Shown here: positions 1 to 9,272 of the stretch, one piece after another | Layout: each line of letters opens with the position of its first letter | Numbering within the stretch: position 1 is the stretch's first letter | From: Arctopsyche grandis | Taxonomy: Eukaryota > Arthropoda > Insecta > Trichoptera > Hydropsychidae | Direction: 5' to 3' | Assembly (NCBI RefSeq): GCF_051622035.1 | Contig: NC_135355.1 | Location: 29,172,986 to 29,236,985 of the forward strand | DNA length: 64,000 nucleotides | Position numbers and translations under genes: made by a program | Notes under the pieces: model-generated | Databases searched by the model: none | What the model saw: the letters and a program-made list of their open reading frames with translations, nothing else | What the model was told of the DNA's origin: nothing

Positions 1-525
1 AAATGGAGATCAGAAGAAGGATCGAAATAGCAAGAAATGCCTTCGGAAGCATGAAAAAAGTTTTGTGTTGTCCAAGGTTGTCTATGAAATTGCGCTTAAG
101 AGTCCTGCACTCCTATGTTTGATCGGTTTTGCTGTACGGATGCGAAACGTGGACGATGTTAGTGGCATCTATGAACAGGATAGAGTCCTGTGGTGTTACC
201 GGAGGATGCTAAAGATCTCGTGGAAGAAGCATGTAAGAAACGAAACACTCCTCCAGCTTCTTCATAAAAAGAGTGAGCTTCTTGACACGGTGAAGCGCCG
301 TAAGATGGAATACTTTGGCCACATTATTCGCGGCCCCAAATATCGCCTTCTGCAAACAATCATAGAAGGGAAAATAAAAGGCAAACGGTGGCTTGGGAGA
401 AAGAAGCTCTCTTGGCTCCGGAACATCAGGTCATGGATGAGACTCGGTCTCGAAAAGTTATTTCGGCTAGCCGATGATAGGGAAGAATTCGCACGGGCCA
501 TAAACGATGTCTGCCCATGGTAATC
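1..525 (+). mobile_element. LINE (non-LTR retrotransposon) fragment, reverse-transcriptase C-terminal part, broken
   Basis: The plus strand encodes the C-terminal tail of a non-LTR reverse transcriptase. From base 3 one frame reads through EIRRRIEIARNAF and LRLRVLHSYV, hits an in-frame TGA, and continues with SVLLYGCETW, the usual landmark of these proteins. A second frame then carries RRMLKISWKKHV, RRKMEYFGHIIRG, LLQTIIEGKIKGKR and DREEFARAINDV to a stop near 523. The stop and the frame change show a dead copy, and the 5' part lies left of the window. The family is a telomeric-side-independent LINE type common in insects; the exact clade cannot be set without a search. It differs from the other LINE family repeated later in this window. 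Confidence 0.8.
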
Positions 526-564
526 GCTTACGTCCGAATACGGATTCGGCATTAGAAGAAGAAG

Positions 565-603
565 ATATTACAAATACCGAGCGAAGCCGGGTAAAAACAC
601 CAG
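565..603 (+). mobile_element. Helitron family 1, 3' terminus (variant)
   Basis: The stretch TATTACAAATACCGAGCG, then AAGCCGGG and an A-rich tract, matches the 3' ends at 9051, 32371 and 49815. It holds the small terminal hairpin (CCG-GC stem) expected upstream of a Helitron 3' end. The last bases here are CCAG, not the canonical CTAG, so this is a decayed terminus. Confidence 0.45.
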
Positions 604-772
604 TATTGTATAAGAACGCTGTAGATACGTTTAAAAACGGTCAGAGCTGTAGTCGGAGTCACATTTTTTTCAAGCCGTCCCAATTTTTTTGTTTCGATTT
701 CATAAACTGAACTGCATTGTGTGTGCATAATCAAAAAAAAAAAAAAACAAATGAATATGTCAAGTGTGATAC
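604..772 (-). other. First intron of the BTB gene (start of it)
   Basis: Begins with GTATCA on the minus strand at 772 and continues leftward. It holds a poly-A run at 733-747 and, further left, the Helitron end and LINE fragment described separately, so the intron has accepted transposon insertions. Confidence 0.6.
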
Positions 773-967
773 CTTGAAGAGGTCCTTGAAGTAGGGGCTG
801 CAGGCGGAGAGCACGACCTTGTGGGCTTGGAGACGGCGACCTTCGCAGGCGAGGGTCACGTCTACGAAGTCCTCCTGATCGCGCAGCGCCTCGAACTGGC
901 TGGTGATGTTCGCCTGGAAGTTGTTCCATCGCAGACAGAACTGCTGCTCGCAGACACCACTAGACAT
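773..967 (-). CDS. BTB/POZ transcription factor, first coding exon (partial gene)
   Basis: Minus-strand ATG at 967 opens 65 codons that end exactly at a splice donor (CAAG|GTATCA, donor at 772-771). The product contains [44 protein letters not shown] and KDLFK. This is the first half of the BTB domain as found in the insect Broad/Abrupt/Tramtrack group, whose members are nuclear DNA-binding regulators that dimerise through this domain. The second BTB half and any zinc-finger or HTH exons would lie at lower coordinates outside the window, so the family member cannot be named; from memory the sequence is closest to the Broad and Abrupt type. Three residues after the start are small and polar, as is usual. 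The ATG sits 11 bases below an AG-GT-like point, but the sequence upstream is purine-rich, so I treat the 5' UTR as continuous with this exon. Confidence 0.9.
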
Positions 968-988
968 TTTGCAGTCACCTGGCCAGGC

Positions 989-1050
989 TGCCCCCTGTCC
1001 CCTGTCCCCTGCCCCCTGCCCCCTGCCCCCTGCCCCCTGCCCCCTGCCCA
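989..1050. repeat. C-rich 7-bp minisatellite next to the BTB start codon
   Basis: About eight copies of CCCCTGC/CCCCTGT on the plus strand. In the sense (minus) strand of the BTB gene this reads as runs of four or five G separated by CA, only about 20 bases upstream of the ATG, so it would lie in the 5' leader if that is unspliced. Confidence 0.85.
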
Positions 1051-1097
1051 CTACCCACTGCTCACCTCTCGGAGCTCACCACCACCAGACTCCGGGA

Positions 1098-1230
1098 CAC
1101 TCAGACACTCCAGGCACAGGCACAGTCACAGTCACAATCACAGTCACAGCCGCACTCACATTCGCAGCCACAGACACAGTTACAGATGCAGACAGACATA
1201 GACATAGACAGTCAGACACGGTCGATACTG
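1098..1230. repeat. CACAGN hexamer-like array
   Basis: Degenerate tandem repeat of CACAGT/CACAGC/ACAGAC units. It produces several open frames on both strands that are compositional only. It lies upstream of the BTB exon. Confidence 0.7.
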
Positions 1231-1991
1231 ACCGCCTGCGACACACACCCACACCCCACACTCACACCTCGCATCTCGAACCCCGCATACATTCATCACC
1301 CCATACACGACTCTCATCTCACGTCTGCTCCATTCCCGCACCCCCTTCATTAATCTCTCTTCGTTTTCTATTCAATATTTTATACTATTTTTATTACAAT
1401 CAGAATTGATGTGCATATTTTTCGCTACTTTGATAAGCGTTCTTATTTTGACATGCCCGATGTTACGGCGGCTTACGGCTATCTCTGAACTGTCAGCTCA
1501 TTTCATGACGTTCGTATGTTCACAAACAGGGGAGCAAATTTTCGAAATTGTTGCACACTATACAACGATTATTAGATACTACATAATTACTACTTGGATT
1601 TTTTTTTATTACATTACAAATAATGAAATGTGTATTCTGATTAGAAACTGGTTGGATTCTTGTTATTAGCTCTTTGAAGCATAGAGGTATCAAAAATGGC
1701 TCATATTTTTTTATCTTTTGCTACATGGTGGGATGTAATTTATACCATTTCGAAAAATTAAAACTATTTGAAGCACAAAGGTTTATATTGTGTCCCACTA
1801 ACTAACTAAAAAAAAAATTTTTCTGTGCAACACGTGACTTTTTTTGTTTCAAATCTCGTGCCGCAAAGAGTTAATTATTGATTTTTCAATCTTGATAAAA
1901 TGACAATTCTCTTCTTTAAAATCAGGGTAAAAGCTGAGTGTTTACGGATGAGGCGGACCTTCTTGGCTCGCTAGCAAACGTGCTGGCCGCT
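1231..1991. other. Gene-free stretch, upstream flank of the BTB gene
   Basis: AT-rich. A CAC-rich segment continues to about 1350, after which nothing recognisable is seen. Short open frames here lack codon structure or homology that I recognise. Confidence 0.5.
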
Positions 1992-1999
1992 GTCATTAG

Positions 2000-2132
2000 T
2001 AAAGCCCGGACCCAGAAGGTGCCGCGTATCGTTCAAATGTTGTAAATGCATTGTTAAAGGTTTAACGAACCTTTTTTACAAAGGATTTACAACAATAGAA
2101 CAATGAGCGGCACCTTGGCTATCCTACCTCTA
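2000..2132 (+). mobile_element. Short hAT-type MITE, 133 bp
   Basis: Starts TAAAGCCCGGACCCAG and ends CCTACCTCTA. The perfect 8-bp direct repeats GTCATTAG at 1992-1999 and 2133-2140 are its target duplication, fitting the hAT pattern nTnnnnAn. It has no coding capacity. Sister copies lie at 5889, 11397, 31456, 35093, 48988 and 49128. Confidence 0.8.
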
Positions 2133-2238
2133 GTCATTAGCTGCTGTGTGCGAGTAGGTTCTTCCTGTAAAGCCACAATAGTCCAAAACTACTATAAATA
2201 AATAAATAAATACAAAATACAATACAAGTTGTGATTAC

Positions 2239-2359
2239 CAGAGACCGGCGGACAAGTTCCTTTGACCACAAAAAATAGTTCACTATTGTCAATTACTATT
2301 GTCCTACAAAGCAAGAAACCAAAAAAAAGTTGACAATCGTCAACCATTTTTTGTCTCTG
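2239..2359 (+). mobile_element. CAGAG-type short hAT MITE
   Basis: Begins CAGAGACCGGCGG and ends TTGTCTCTG, with GTGATTAC on the left and GTGTTAAC on the right (6 of 8 bases match). Internal segments around CTATTGTCAA resemble the elements at 7519, 59605 and 63149. Confidence 0.6.
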
Positions 2360-2566
2360 GTGTTAACAACCATTTGATTATTCCATTTCAATTAATTTCA
2401 CTCTCGTTATCAATATCACACCTTTAAAATGGCATACTACAACTGAAAATGATCAAATATTACAAAAACTTACATATTTAAAAAACGTGCCAGTGCAAAA
2501 AAAAAGGAAATTAAATCGGACTTAAATAACAAATACCATGACATCAATTATTGGAAGTATAGCCCT

Positions 2567-2608
2567 ATAGGTCTTAAAGTAGGTCTTAGCTGCCTACTTT
2601 AAGACCTA
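2567..2608. repeat. Hairpin, AGGTCTTAAAGTAGG inverted repeat
   Basis: The arms TAGGTCTTAAAGTAGG and CCTACTTTAAGACCTA flank an 8-9 base loop. No function is visible; it is probably a MITE remnant. Confidence 0.6.
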
Positions 2609-4080
2609 AAATTGTGAAGAAAACAAATGTTAAAAAAATAAAAGCTTTAAGTAATAATATTTTTTTATCCTCGTTTTCAGAATGTGCAATGTGTGCCCAC
2701 AAAGAGGCATTTATTTTTATTTTTTATTTTTTACATATGTATATTTTAACACGATAATTATTTGAAATCTTATTTAGCATTCACGACTGAATTCATTCAG
2801 CTTTTTTATATTATTTTGGAGAGTAGGAGGAGGGAAGGGCATCACCTGTATATAACTCTTTTATGTTACACTTATCATCTGGTCACCCTTGACTGAACCA
2901 CCGCTAGAAAAATATACTGTGTGTGAGCCTACAATCAGTAAATGTATAATATCGTGAAGCTAGCGACAAATGGCACATATTTTGAAGAACGATAAATATT
3001 TTAAGTAAAAATACATATTTCATATCCAGATTCCATGAATGAATAACAATTAATTAATTAATTGAATAAATGAGAAATATATATCGCTGATTTAATGCGT
3101 TATAAAATAAAAGAAAACTGTTAAAATTAATGGTCACATATTGAAGTGTTACGTTTTAGAAAATGTGAAAGGTTTTCGGCCAAATGTTCAATTGTCGTTC
3201 AGTCGCGTGCGATCTCTTCCCTGGTTAGGTCGTCCGTTTGGTTTTCTTATTTTCTTCTTTCAACTCGTCAATTGAAAAAAAAAGAATATGGTTGTTTTTG
3301 GATAACTCCCCCAATTTTGTAAGTTCTCACACCGAACAGTTTATCATACATCACAAACACTGTAAATACATATCCTGTAATATACATACATTTATAATAA
3401 TGCAATACACATTTCATACTATCCTCGATAATAATATGTATGTATTGACTATTGTTACTTCTTAAGAGCGCTTCGATAGTGCGATTGTTCTTGTATAAGG
3501 TGTGCAATTAATTTTATATTACGTAGACTTTCAGTTAATTCAATATTTAACTTTCAATCTTCGTATGTACACTCGTGTGTGTACACTCTGAAATAAGAAT
3601 AGCCGTACGAAATGTCGATTATGTCACCTGTCAACATTAGCAACATCTATTTTGAAACGCGAAGTCTATATTTCTATTATAATACAGAACGATAATTATT
3701 TGCGTACCGACCGTTGTTTTATTTTTATTTACATAATAATTACGTTTGTTTTCACGTCAATGTCAACGCTTTGCGCAAACCTTTTCCGTCTTTCTACCCA
3801 CATTTCGCTCGTTGCACAAATATTGCAACTATTATCAATCAATCATGTGTACATGCACGTGCAATTCATTTATATGCATATTTCATATATGTACTCCAAC
3901 TATGAATCGATATCCCATAGAACAATATGGCAATGGCAAACGAATTGCATGTAGCTATTACGATATTTTCAAAGAGGAACAACCACATGCAAAAAGGAAT
4001 TTTTTTCTTATAAAAGTTATTATTAGTAAATTATTTTAAAGTAATTTTTACATATATACGTCTTATTTTATCTTTTTAAT
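2609..4080. other. Gene-free AT-rich stretch
   Basis: Very AT-rich, with scattered ACATATGTA motifs. Several overlapping open frames of 60-100 codons at 3238-4039 are Phe/Ile/Tyr/His-rich and overlap in different frames, as expected for non-coding AT-rich DNA. Confidence 0.5.
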
Positions 4081-4084
4081 TTGT

Positions 4085-4440
4085 ACCAGGAAGGCCTAAC
4101 AGGTAACCCTAATGCGCCTTCCTGGCCAGAAACATTGTACATTTGATAAAAAAATTATTAGTATTATGAAAGACATCTATGGTCAAATTTGCAAATTTAC
4201 AGCATTTTATACAATTCAGCTAAATTCGAGATTGCTGAAAACTCGATATTTTGTGAGAAAATGGGTAAGGCTGCCAATTTGTTGGAACCGTTTCAATGAA
4301 AATCAGATAAATTGGCAAACTCTGATAGGAAACGATCGACCTGAAGTCACAAATCTAAGGTCTTGCGAGCAGAAGCCAGTGGGATTTAAACCCGTGACCA
4401 CTCTGTTCAAAGCATTATACCACTGGTCTACATCTGTGGG
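4085..4440 (-). mobile_element. tRNA-headed SINE copy
   Basis: Read on the minus strand from about 4440 it starts with a tRNA-like head: TGGTATAATGC (A box) and GGTTTAAATCC (B box). The body passes AGTTTGCCAATTT and ends in an inverted-repeat tail, CCAGGAAGGCGCATTAG to AGGCCTTCCTGG (4085-4127), followed by an A-rich end. Head, body and tail are shared with the copy at 12072; the head and body are shared with 57649. Confidence 0.75.
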
Positions 4441-4449
4441 AAACTGCGT

Positions 4450-4635
4450 TATACAATGCTTTTTATAAAATAAAGCCATCAAAATGTACTATTTTGATAA
4501 AATTTGCTTATATTATAAATTATTATATTATATGTATATGAGTTATTTGAAAGAAACTAAATCTTAGTTACGTCTACTAAGGGCAGTTCATGCTGAATCC
4601 GCCAGCGACAATAGCCTCGGGTGTAGTTAATTTAT
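4450..4635. other. Gene-free AT-rich stretch
   Basis: Nothing recognisable. Confidence 0.4.
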
Positions 4636-4685
4636 CAATTCCTTTCCGAAACCACCCGTTTAAAAATCAACTGGCACAACACTAA
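4636..4685 (+). mobile_element. Helitron family 2, 3' terminus
   Basis: ATTCCTTTCCGAAACCACCC leads into a weak hairpin and then CACAACACTAA. It matches the ends at 47945-47999 (plus strand) and 9330-9273 (minus strand). The final CTAA fits the Helitron CTRR rule. Confidence 0.5.
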
Positions 4686-4955
4686 TAATTATATAAAAAG
4701 TATTTCTTCGGTTAGTTTCCATTTTAAAGCTAGAATTGCTTAGTATTGTGTATATTTGTCAAATTGCCTAGCATTGCTCAGGCGAGTGGAAATTGGGGGG
4801 GAAAAGTCAAAAACTTACGCTTTTTTTAGAAAATATTTGTATGGCGGTGGTCTAAATCAAATTACCATGAGATAGTTTATCATATTTTGTGGTTCTAAAT
4901 TGAAAACTATAAATTGGCAATGCGAACAAATAAAGACGCGAAGATTCATCTTCAT
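4686..4955. other. Gene-free stretch
   Basis: AT-rich; a G8 run at 4795-4802 is the only visible oddity. Confidence 0.4.
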
Positions 4956-4959
4956 GTTG

Positions 4960-5185
4960 TAGAAATATGATATAATGAAGAGAATAAGAGATTCTTAAAA
5001 TGGCGATGTGTGGGTCACGTAGCTAGAAGAATGGGCGAAAGAAGTGCTCGAATGGTACCCGAAAGAATGTAAAAGTGTGCAAGGAAGGCCACAAGGGAGA
5101 TGGGTGGATGAAATTAGAAAAAAATGTGTGAGAGTTACCCAAGACAGGTGAATGGAAACGTGTTGGAGAGGTTTTCATCCAGCAG
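4960..5185 (+). mobile_element. LINE family B, 3' end of ORF2 (short copy)
   Basis: Encodes, with frame breaks, the C-terminal peptide EVLEWYPKECKSVQGRPQ, GRWVDEI and a Trp/Arg-rich end, followed by TTTCATCCAGCAGTGGAT and an ATGATGAT tail. It is the plus-strand form of a family found at 35425, 47071, 54886, 56290 and 60840. Only the 3' end survives, as is typical of 5'-truncated LINEs. Confidence 0.8.
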
Positions 5186-5880
5186 TGGATAATGATGATA
5201 TGCACATTGTAGATTGTTCTGTTAATATTACTTTTAAAAAAGGCGTGTGAAAAATAGCTGATATCTGAGGATCTGGAGTGCATTTATACAATACAGAATA
5301 TGAAACAATACAAATGTGCTATGGGAGATGGTCCAAAATGATGTAATACTTCTCTGCTAAACTATTATATTTTAAATCGATTACATTCTATAAAGTATGC
5401 CAAATGATTTCCAAAATGTATCATATTGTACAGTTTGGCCTCGAGAATAGCCTGGACTACGAATCGTATTAAACGATATTAAATTTATCTTTTGTTACTA
5501 GCCAATTTGAACGTCGACTCCAATGAAGATACTTGTCTGAGTTGATTCACGGTAAATTGCATGAGCGGTTTTAGTGAGATGCACTTCGCCGAATGTTCAA
5601 AACGCATCTCGAGTTCATTGCATCCGATTCACCTTGACGCGGTCAACACACTAACATTGCATAATTTCCACGTGTCGGAAGGGTCACCTTGGTACACCGA
5701 ACCTAACCTTATATTTGGGGCCTTTATACATTAGTGGATGGTGAATGGCTGTAAATGATGACGATCACTCATTTTCTTCATACGAAAATTAAAAATATAT
5801 CGATAGATTCTAGGAACGGTCCGAACCTACTGAACCCACTGGACATAGGGATATGCTCGCCTGATCAACGTATTTATATT
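5186..5880. other. Gene-free stretch
   Basis: No recognisable gene or repeat boundary. Overlapping short open frames only. Confidence 0.4.
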
Positions 5881-5888
5881 CCTATGAC

Positions 5889-5990
5889 TAGAGGTAGGAT
5901 AGTCACAGTGCTATCCATTGTTCGGCAAACCTTTAACAATGCATTTACAACCTTTGAACAATACACGGCCCCCTCAGGCTCCGGTGACTA
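5889..5990 (-). mobile_element. Short hAT-type MITE, 102 bp
   Basis: TAGAGGTAGGATAG to CCGGTGACTA, bounded by perfect CCTATGAC duplications at 5881-5888 and 5991-5998. All 102 bases are identical to the copy at 11397-11498. Confidence 0.85.
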
Positions 5991-5998
5991 CCTATGAC

Positions 5999-6247
5999 TC
6001 TTACGACAGTATATACGATACCCAATAGAGCAATCCCGAATATCAAAAAAAGATTTTTCTATCAAGTTAACTAAAGGAAAAGAATTTTGCCCTGATGAGT
6101 ATCCGTAGACTACTTATAACTATTTTCCAATTCATAACATAAATTGCTAAAATATATGGATAAATAACTAAACATTTAAAACCCACATCATATCTACACG
6201 TACGTGCATATATAAATTTCATTCGTGTTATTTCGATTGGTAAGTTT
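5999..6247. other. Gene-free stretch
   Basis: Nothing recognisable. Confidence 0.4.
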
Positions 6248-6756
6248 TAGGGATTTCATTACCGGTTCACCGATTTACCGGTAAATCGCCAAAATTTCGC
6301 ATAAATCGCCGCATTTTCAAAATTATTTTATCGTGAATTGAGTACGTATACAGGCATATTATTGCGTTAAAAATCGATGCAAATGGCGTATTGTGGATTA
6401 GGTAATCTGTAATTCATTCATTTTCAGTATTAAATGTCCATAATAACTAAAATTTTGAGTGGGATGAATAAGAGGTATGCAAGGCTGTAAATTCATCATA
6501 TTTCTCTTTTGTTATAGGTGTTGAAGTTTTGTACAGTGGTAACATAGTAATAGTAATTCGTTGTAATGATTTGTAGCGAGTAACGAGCCTTCTGTCAGTT
6601 TGACAGTTATCTTGTAACACTACTGATACATGCTGAAGAGTGGCAACACAGATCAACTACGTCGTAATAAATGCTATCAGACGGTTGTTTCAATTATGAT
6701 TATTAATTATTAGAAATGGACTTTATATATTTATATTACATTATTCACCTGAGATT

Positions 6757-7130
6757 ATTGATATAGAATAACCTAGATGCGCCTTACAATACATTTTTGG
6801 TCGGAGATCTTGTCGCCACTAACTGAGGGGTGCGGGGGGTTTAAAATTAGCGGGGAAGTTGAGAAAATAAAAGGTTTTTTTCCCTACGACGCAGCAGTCG
6901 GCGTTTTTTTCACTTCCCCGCTAGTTAAACCCCCCGCACCCCTCAGTTAGTGACGACAACATCTCCGCATATCTATCGACAAGATCTCCGCAATCGATCT
7001 TTCCTACTTAGAAGCTAACTACCTACTGATAGAAAGTGTGCATGCGCCATGTATTTTATGTATTTTGCATGCGCCAAAAGGGAGACCAGTATGAAGCGTG
7101 AGGGCGGATCTATGTTATTCTATATCAATG
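6757..7130. mobile_element. TIR element with 9-bp target duplication, nested
   Basis: Inverted ends ATTGATATAGAATAACNTAG of about 28 bp, flanked by perfect CCTGAGATT repeats at 6748-6756 and 7131-7139. A 9-bp duplication is usual for Mutator-like elements, so this may be a MULE-type MITE; no transposase is present. It lies wholly inside the hAT element 6248-7299, so it is the younger insertion. Confidence 0.7.
6797..6965. repeat. GC-rich palindrome inside the nested element
   Basis: The left arm GGAGATCTTGTCG, then ACTAACTGAGGGGTGCGGGG and GGTTT, is mirrored on the right by AAACCCCCCGCACCCCTC, AGTTAGTGACGACAAC and ATCTCC. The arms are about 55 bp with few mismatches; the centre is about 60 bp. 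Confidence 0.75.
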
Positions 7131-7350
7131 CCTGAGATTTAAGTATTTGCGGTTCAATCTACCTAACGTTTGTAGAAAAAATAACCACATATACATAGCT
7201 CTAATCTACGTTGATTTTTTTCCATTTACCGGTAAAAACTGGGAGAAATTATTTACCGTCTACCGGTAAATGAAATTTGGCCATAAATTGCAATCTCTAA
7301 TAAGTTTCAAAAGAAGTGTTGCAACGAGATGCTACGTGCTGCGTCGTAAG

Positions 7351-7503
7351 TAGAGATAGGCGCAGGACCGTGCTTTTTGGACAAAAAATGAGAGTTTTGG
7401 GGCGATTTTCCAGGAAAGAGGGCAAACTACAAAGCTAGAGACCAAAAACAAAAAGGTTCACCATAAAAATGAACAATAGTGCGCAGGGTCGCGCCGAAGC
7501 TTA
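7351..7503. mobile_element. Short hAT-type MITE
   Basis: Starts TAGAGATAGGCGCAGGACC and ends GCGCCGAAGCTTA, flanked by GTCGTAAG (7343-7350) and GTCATAAC (7504-7511), 6 of 8 matching. The interior GGGGCGATTTTCC and AAAGCTAGAG resemble the elements at 11507 and 42800. Confidence 0.6.
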
Positions 7504-7518
7504 GTCATAACTCATAAG

Positions 7519-7675
7519 CAAAGATCGACGTTCGATGGATACTTTTCGCACAAAAAATGGTTCCCTATTGTCAATTTCTAACAAAAACCTTGCATTTTTA
7601 AATCTCTTGTTTTTAACATCAATGTAGTGGTCTATTGTTTGAAAAGCATCCAACGCTGATCTCTGGTCATAAGTT
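7519..7675. mobile_element. CAGAG-type short hAT MITE
   Basis: Ends CAAAGATCGACGTTCGATGG and AACGCTGATCTCTG. Flanks CTCATAAG (7511-7518) and GTCATAAG (7676-7683) match at 7 of 8. It shares the first base of its left flank with the right duplication of the preceding element, so the two are back to back. The closest sister is at 63149-63288. Confidence 0.7.
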
Positions 7676-7694
7676 AACATTATCGACTAATTTC

Positions 7695-8271
7695 TAGTGG
7701 CGGATTGGCCATACAAGCGACATTTCCTAATGGCGAGTGGGCCCCTCTATCTGTTAAATATGGGCCCTCAGTAAAATTAAATAACTTTTTAACTATTCCA
7801 TTTTACGTGTGTAAAAATTTACAGGATATTGCACTTAGGGTATTTCAACAAAACGAATTTCTTACGATATACACAAAGAACTAATACCTGCTTTTACAAC
7901 CCAAGGATTGGTTCATTTTTTTAATAAGGGTCGAAATGTAAGTTTTCAACATTTGCGTGGGCCCTTTTACGCGGGCTTATTTCCAACATCAAGAATTTGT
8001 ATACATATGTACATATGTATATCCTATCAAAATTGTTTTAAGCAATTTAAGCAACGATTCGTCATCAACCAGCGATTTAAATTTACTTCATACTTTCAAA
8101 ATAACATTGGATTATAATTGCACTTTTAATTTTTGATTCGTGCATTTTTGAAAATTTTATTTATTTTTTATTACCCTTGATTTTTATCGTGATGGAAAGA
8201 AGAATATTTTGTTACATGGGGGGCCCCTTTGACTCCTGGCAAGCACTGATGTCAGTCTCAGTCCGCCACTG
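7695..8271. mobile_element. hAT-like element, GTGGCGGA termini
   Basis: Left end TAGTGGCGGATTGGCC and right end CAGTCCGCCACTG are inverted copies of the CAGTGGCGGA terminus also seen at 25701-26635. No target duplication remains. Open frames inside are short and not convincing. Confidence 0.5.
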
Positions 8272-9050
8272 ATCAAAACCATACATATAGCATTAACATG
8301 CAATTTGGTGTTGCATGGTAACTCAGGTTGACATTGCTTTACTTACATATGTGTTGTTCAGATTCAAGACTGCTCGTTTGACCCCTCAATTTTTACGCAT
8401 ACAACAAGACGTCATTGCATTTGACCGATACTGCCTCACCTTTCTACAGTAACATCCATGTTTATCTGAGATATACATACATACTTTAAATATGCCTACA
8501 TATATAATCTTATCAGATAAACAATATCCAGTATAGCGGAAGTTCTTTTTTTTTAATTATCTCCACGCGTCATCGTTCAGACATTGACACGCGAAATTAT
8601 CAAGATCAAAGTTTGAACTTCAAATTTTAATTTTGTACTCGTTATTTTGCACATGTGAATAATAACAATTGTACGAAAATACGACTGCTTTTCGTGCACT
8701 TTTGAATTATCTAACTGTAGACGAGAATATCTACTCAAAGTCATGACATTCACCACATTTCTTTCTCGCATAATTATATAATATTCATATGTATGTAGAT
8801 GTATTGACAACTTAACTTGGAAATTCAAATTTTTTCATGCGATAATTAAAACTCACTTGTTTTCATGCGATAATCAAAACTCACATGTATCATTTTTGTG
8901 AAATTATTGAAATGAAATGAAATATAAAAAATCAGTTGTATTTTCACCAAAAGCGAATGTGTGAATTAGACGGAGGCCGTCGCGTCCTTTGGCAGGCCGT
9001 AAACATATCCTTGTTAAATATCATATGTGCACATTTGTAAATATTATTAA
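8272..9050. other. Gene-free stretch
   Basis: AT-rich with TACATATGTA motifs; repeated phrase TTTTCATGCGATAATNAAAA at 8832 and 8861. No gene seen. Confidence 0.4.
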
Positions 9051-9260
9051 CTAGTTGTTTTACCCGGCTTCGCTCAGTATTTGTAATATAAACAGCTTAA
9101 ACATGACGAATCTAATAGTAAATATTCTTTTGTTTTTTTATTAAATTTATTTGAATCGAAAAACTAATACATCGAATCGTCATAGAAACTGTTTTGTTTA
9201 CGAAATTCCCAATCTAACATACAAACTTACAAAGTCTCTTTCGAAATTATATATTATATG
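9051..9260 (-). mobile_element. Helitron family 1, short non-autonomous copy
   Basis: On the minus strand it begins near 9260 with ATAATATATAATTTCGAAAG and AGACTTTGTA. It ends with the hairpin sequence GAGCGAAGCCGGG, AAAACAA and CTAG at 9054-9051, followed by T. Its length and both ends match the 191-bp copy at 49625-49815. Confidence 0.7.
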
Positions 9261-9272
9261 TATTCTATATTA

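Larger units (their letters stand above)
6248..7299. mobile_element. Non-autonomous hAT element with nested insertion
   Basis: The ends TAGGGATTTCA (left) and TGCAATCTCTA (right) are inverted, and each is followed inward by TACCGGTAAAT-type repeats (6281-6293, 7213-7223, 7250-7271). Flanks GTAAGTTT (6240-6247) and ATAAGTTT (7300-7307) match at 7 of 8 bases, a hAT-size target duplication. The element codes for no transposase and is interrupted by a second element at 6757-7130. Confidence 0.65.

Noticed and set aside
821-1409. Two plus-strand open frames of 126 and 168 codons
   Set aside because: They are antisense to the BTB exon and then run through the C-rich and CACAG repeats; the peptides are repeat translations.
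5755-5997. Open frame sharing a peptide with 11269-11505
   Set aside because: The shared part is the identical 102-bp MITE, not a protein domain.
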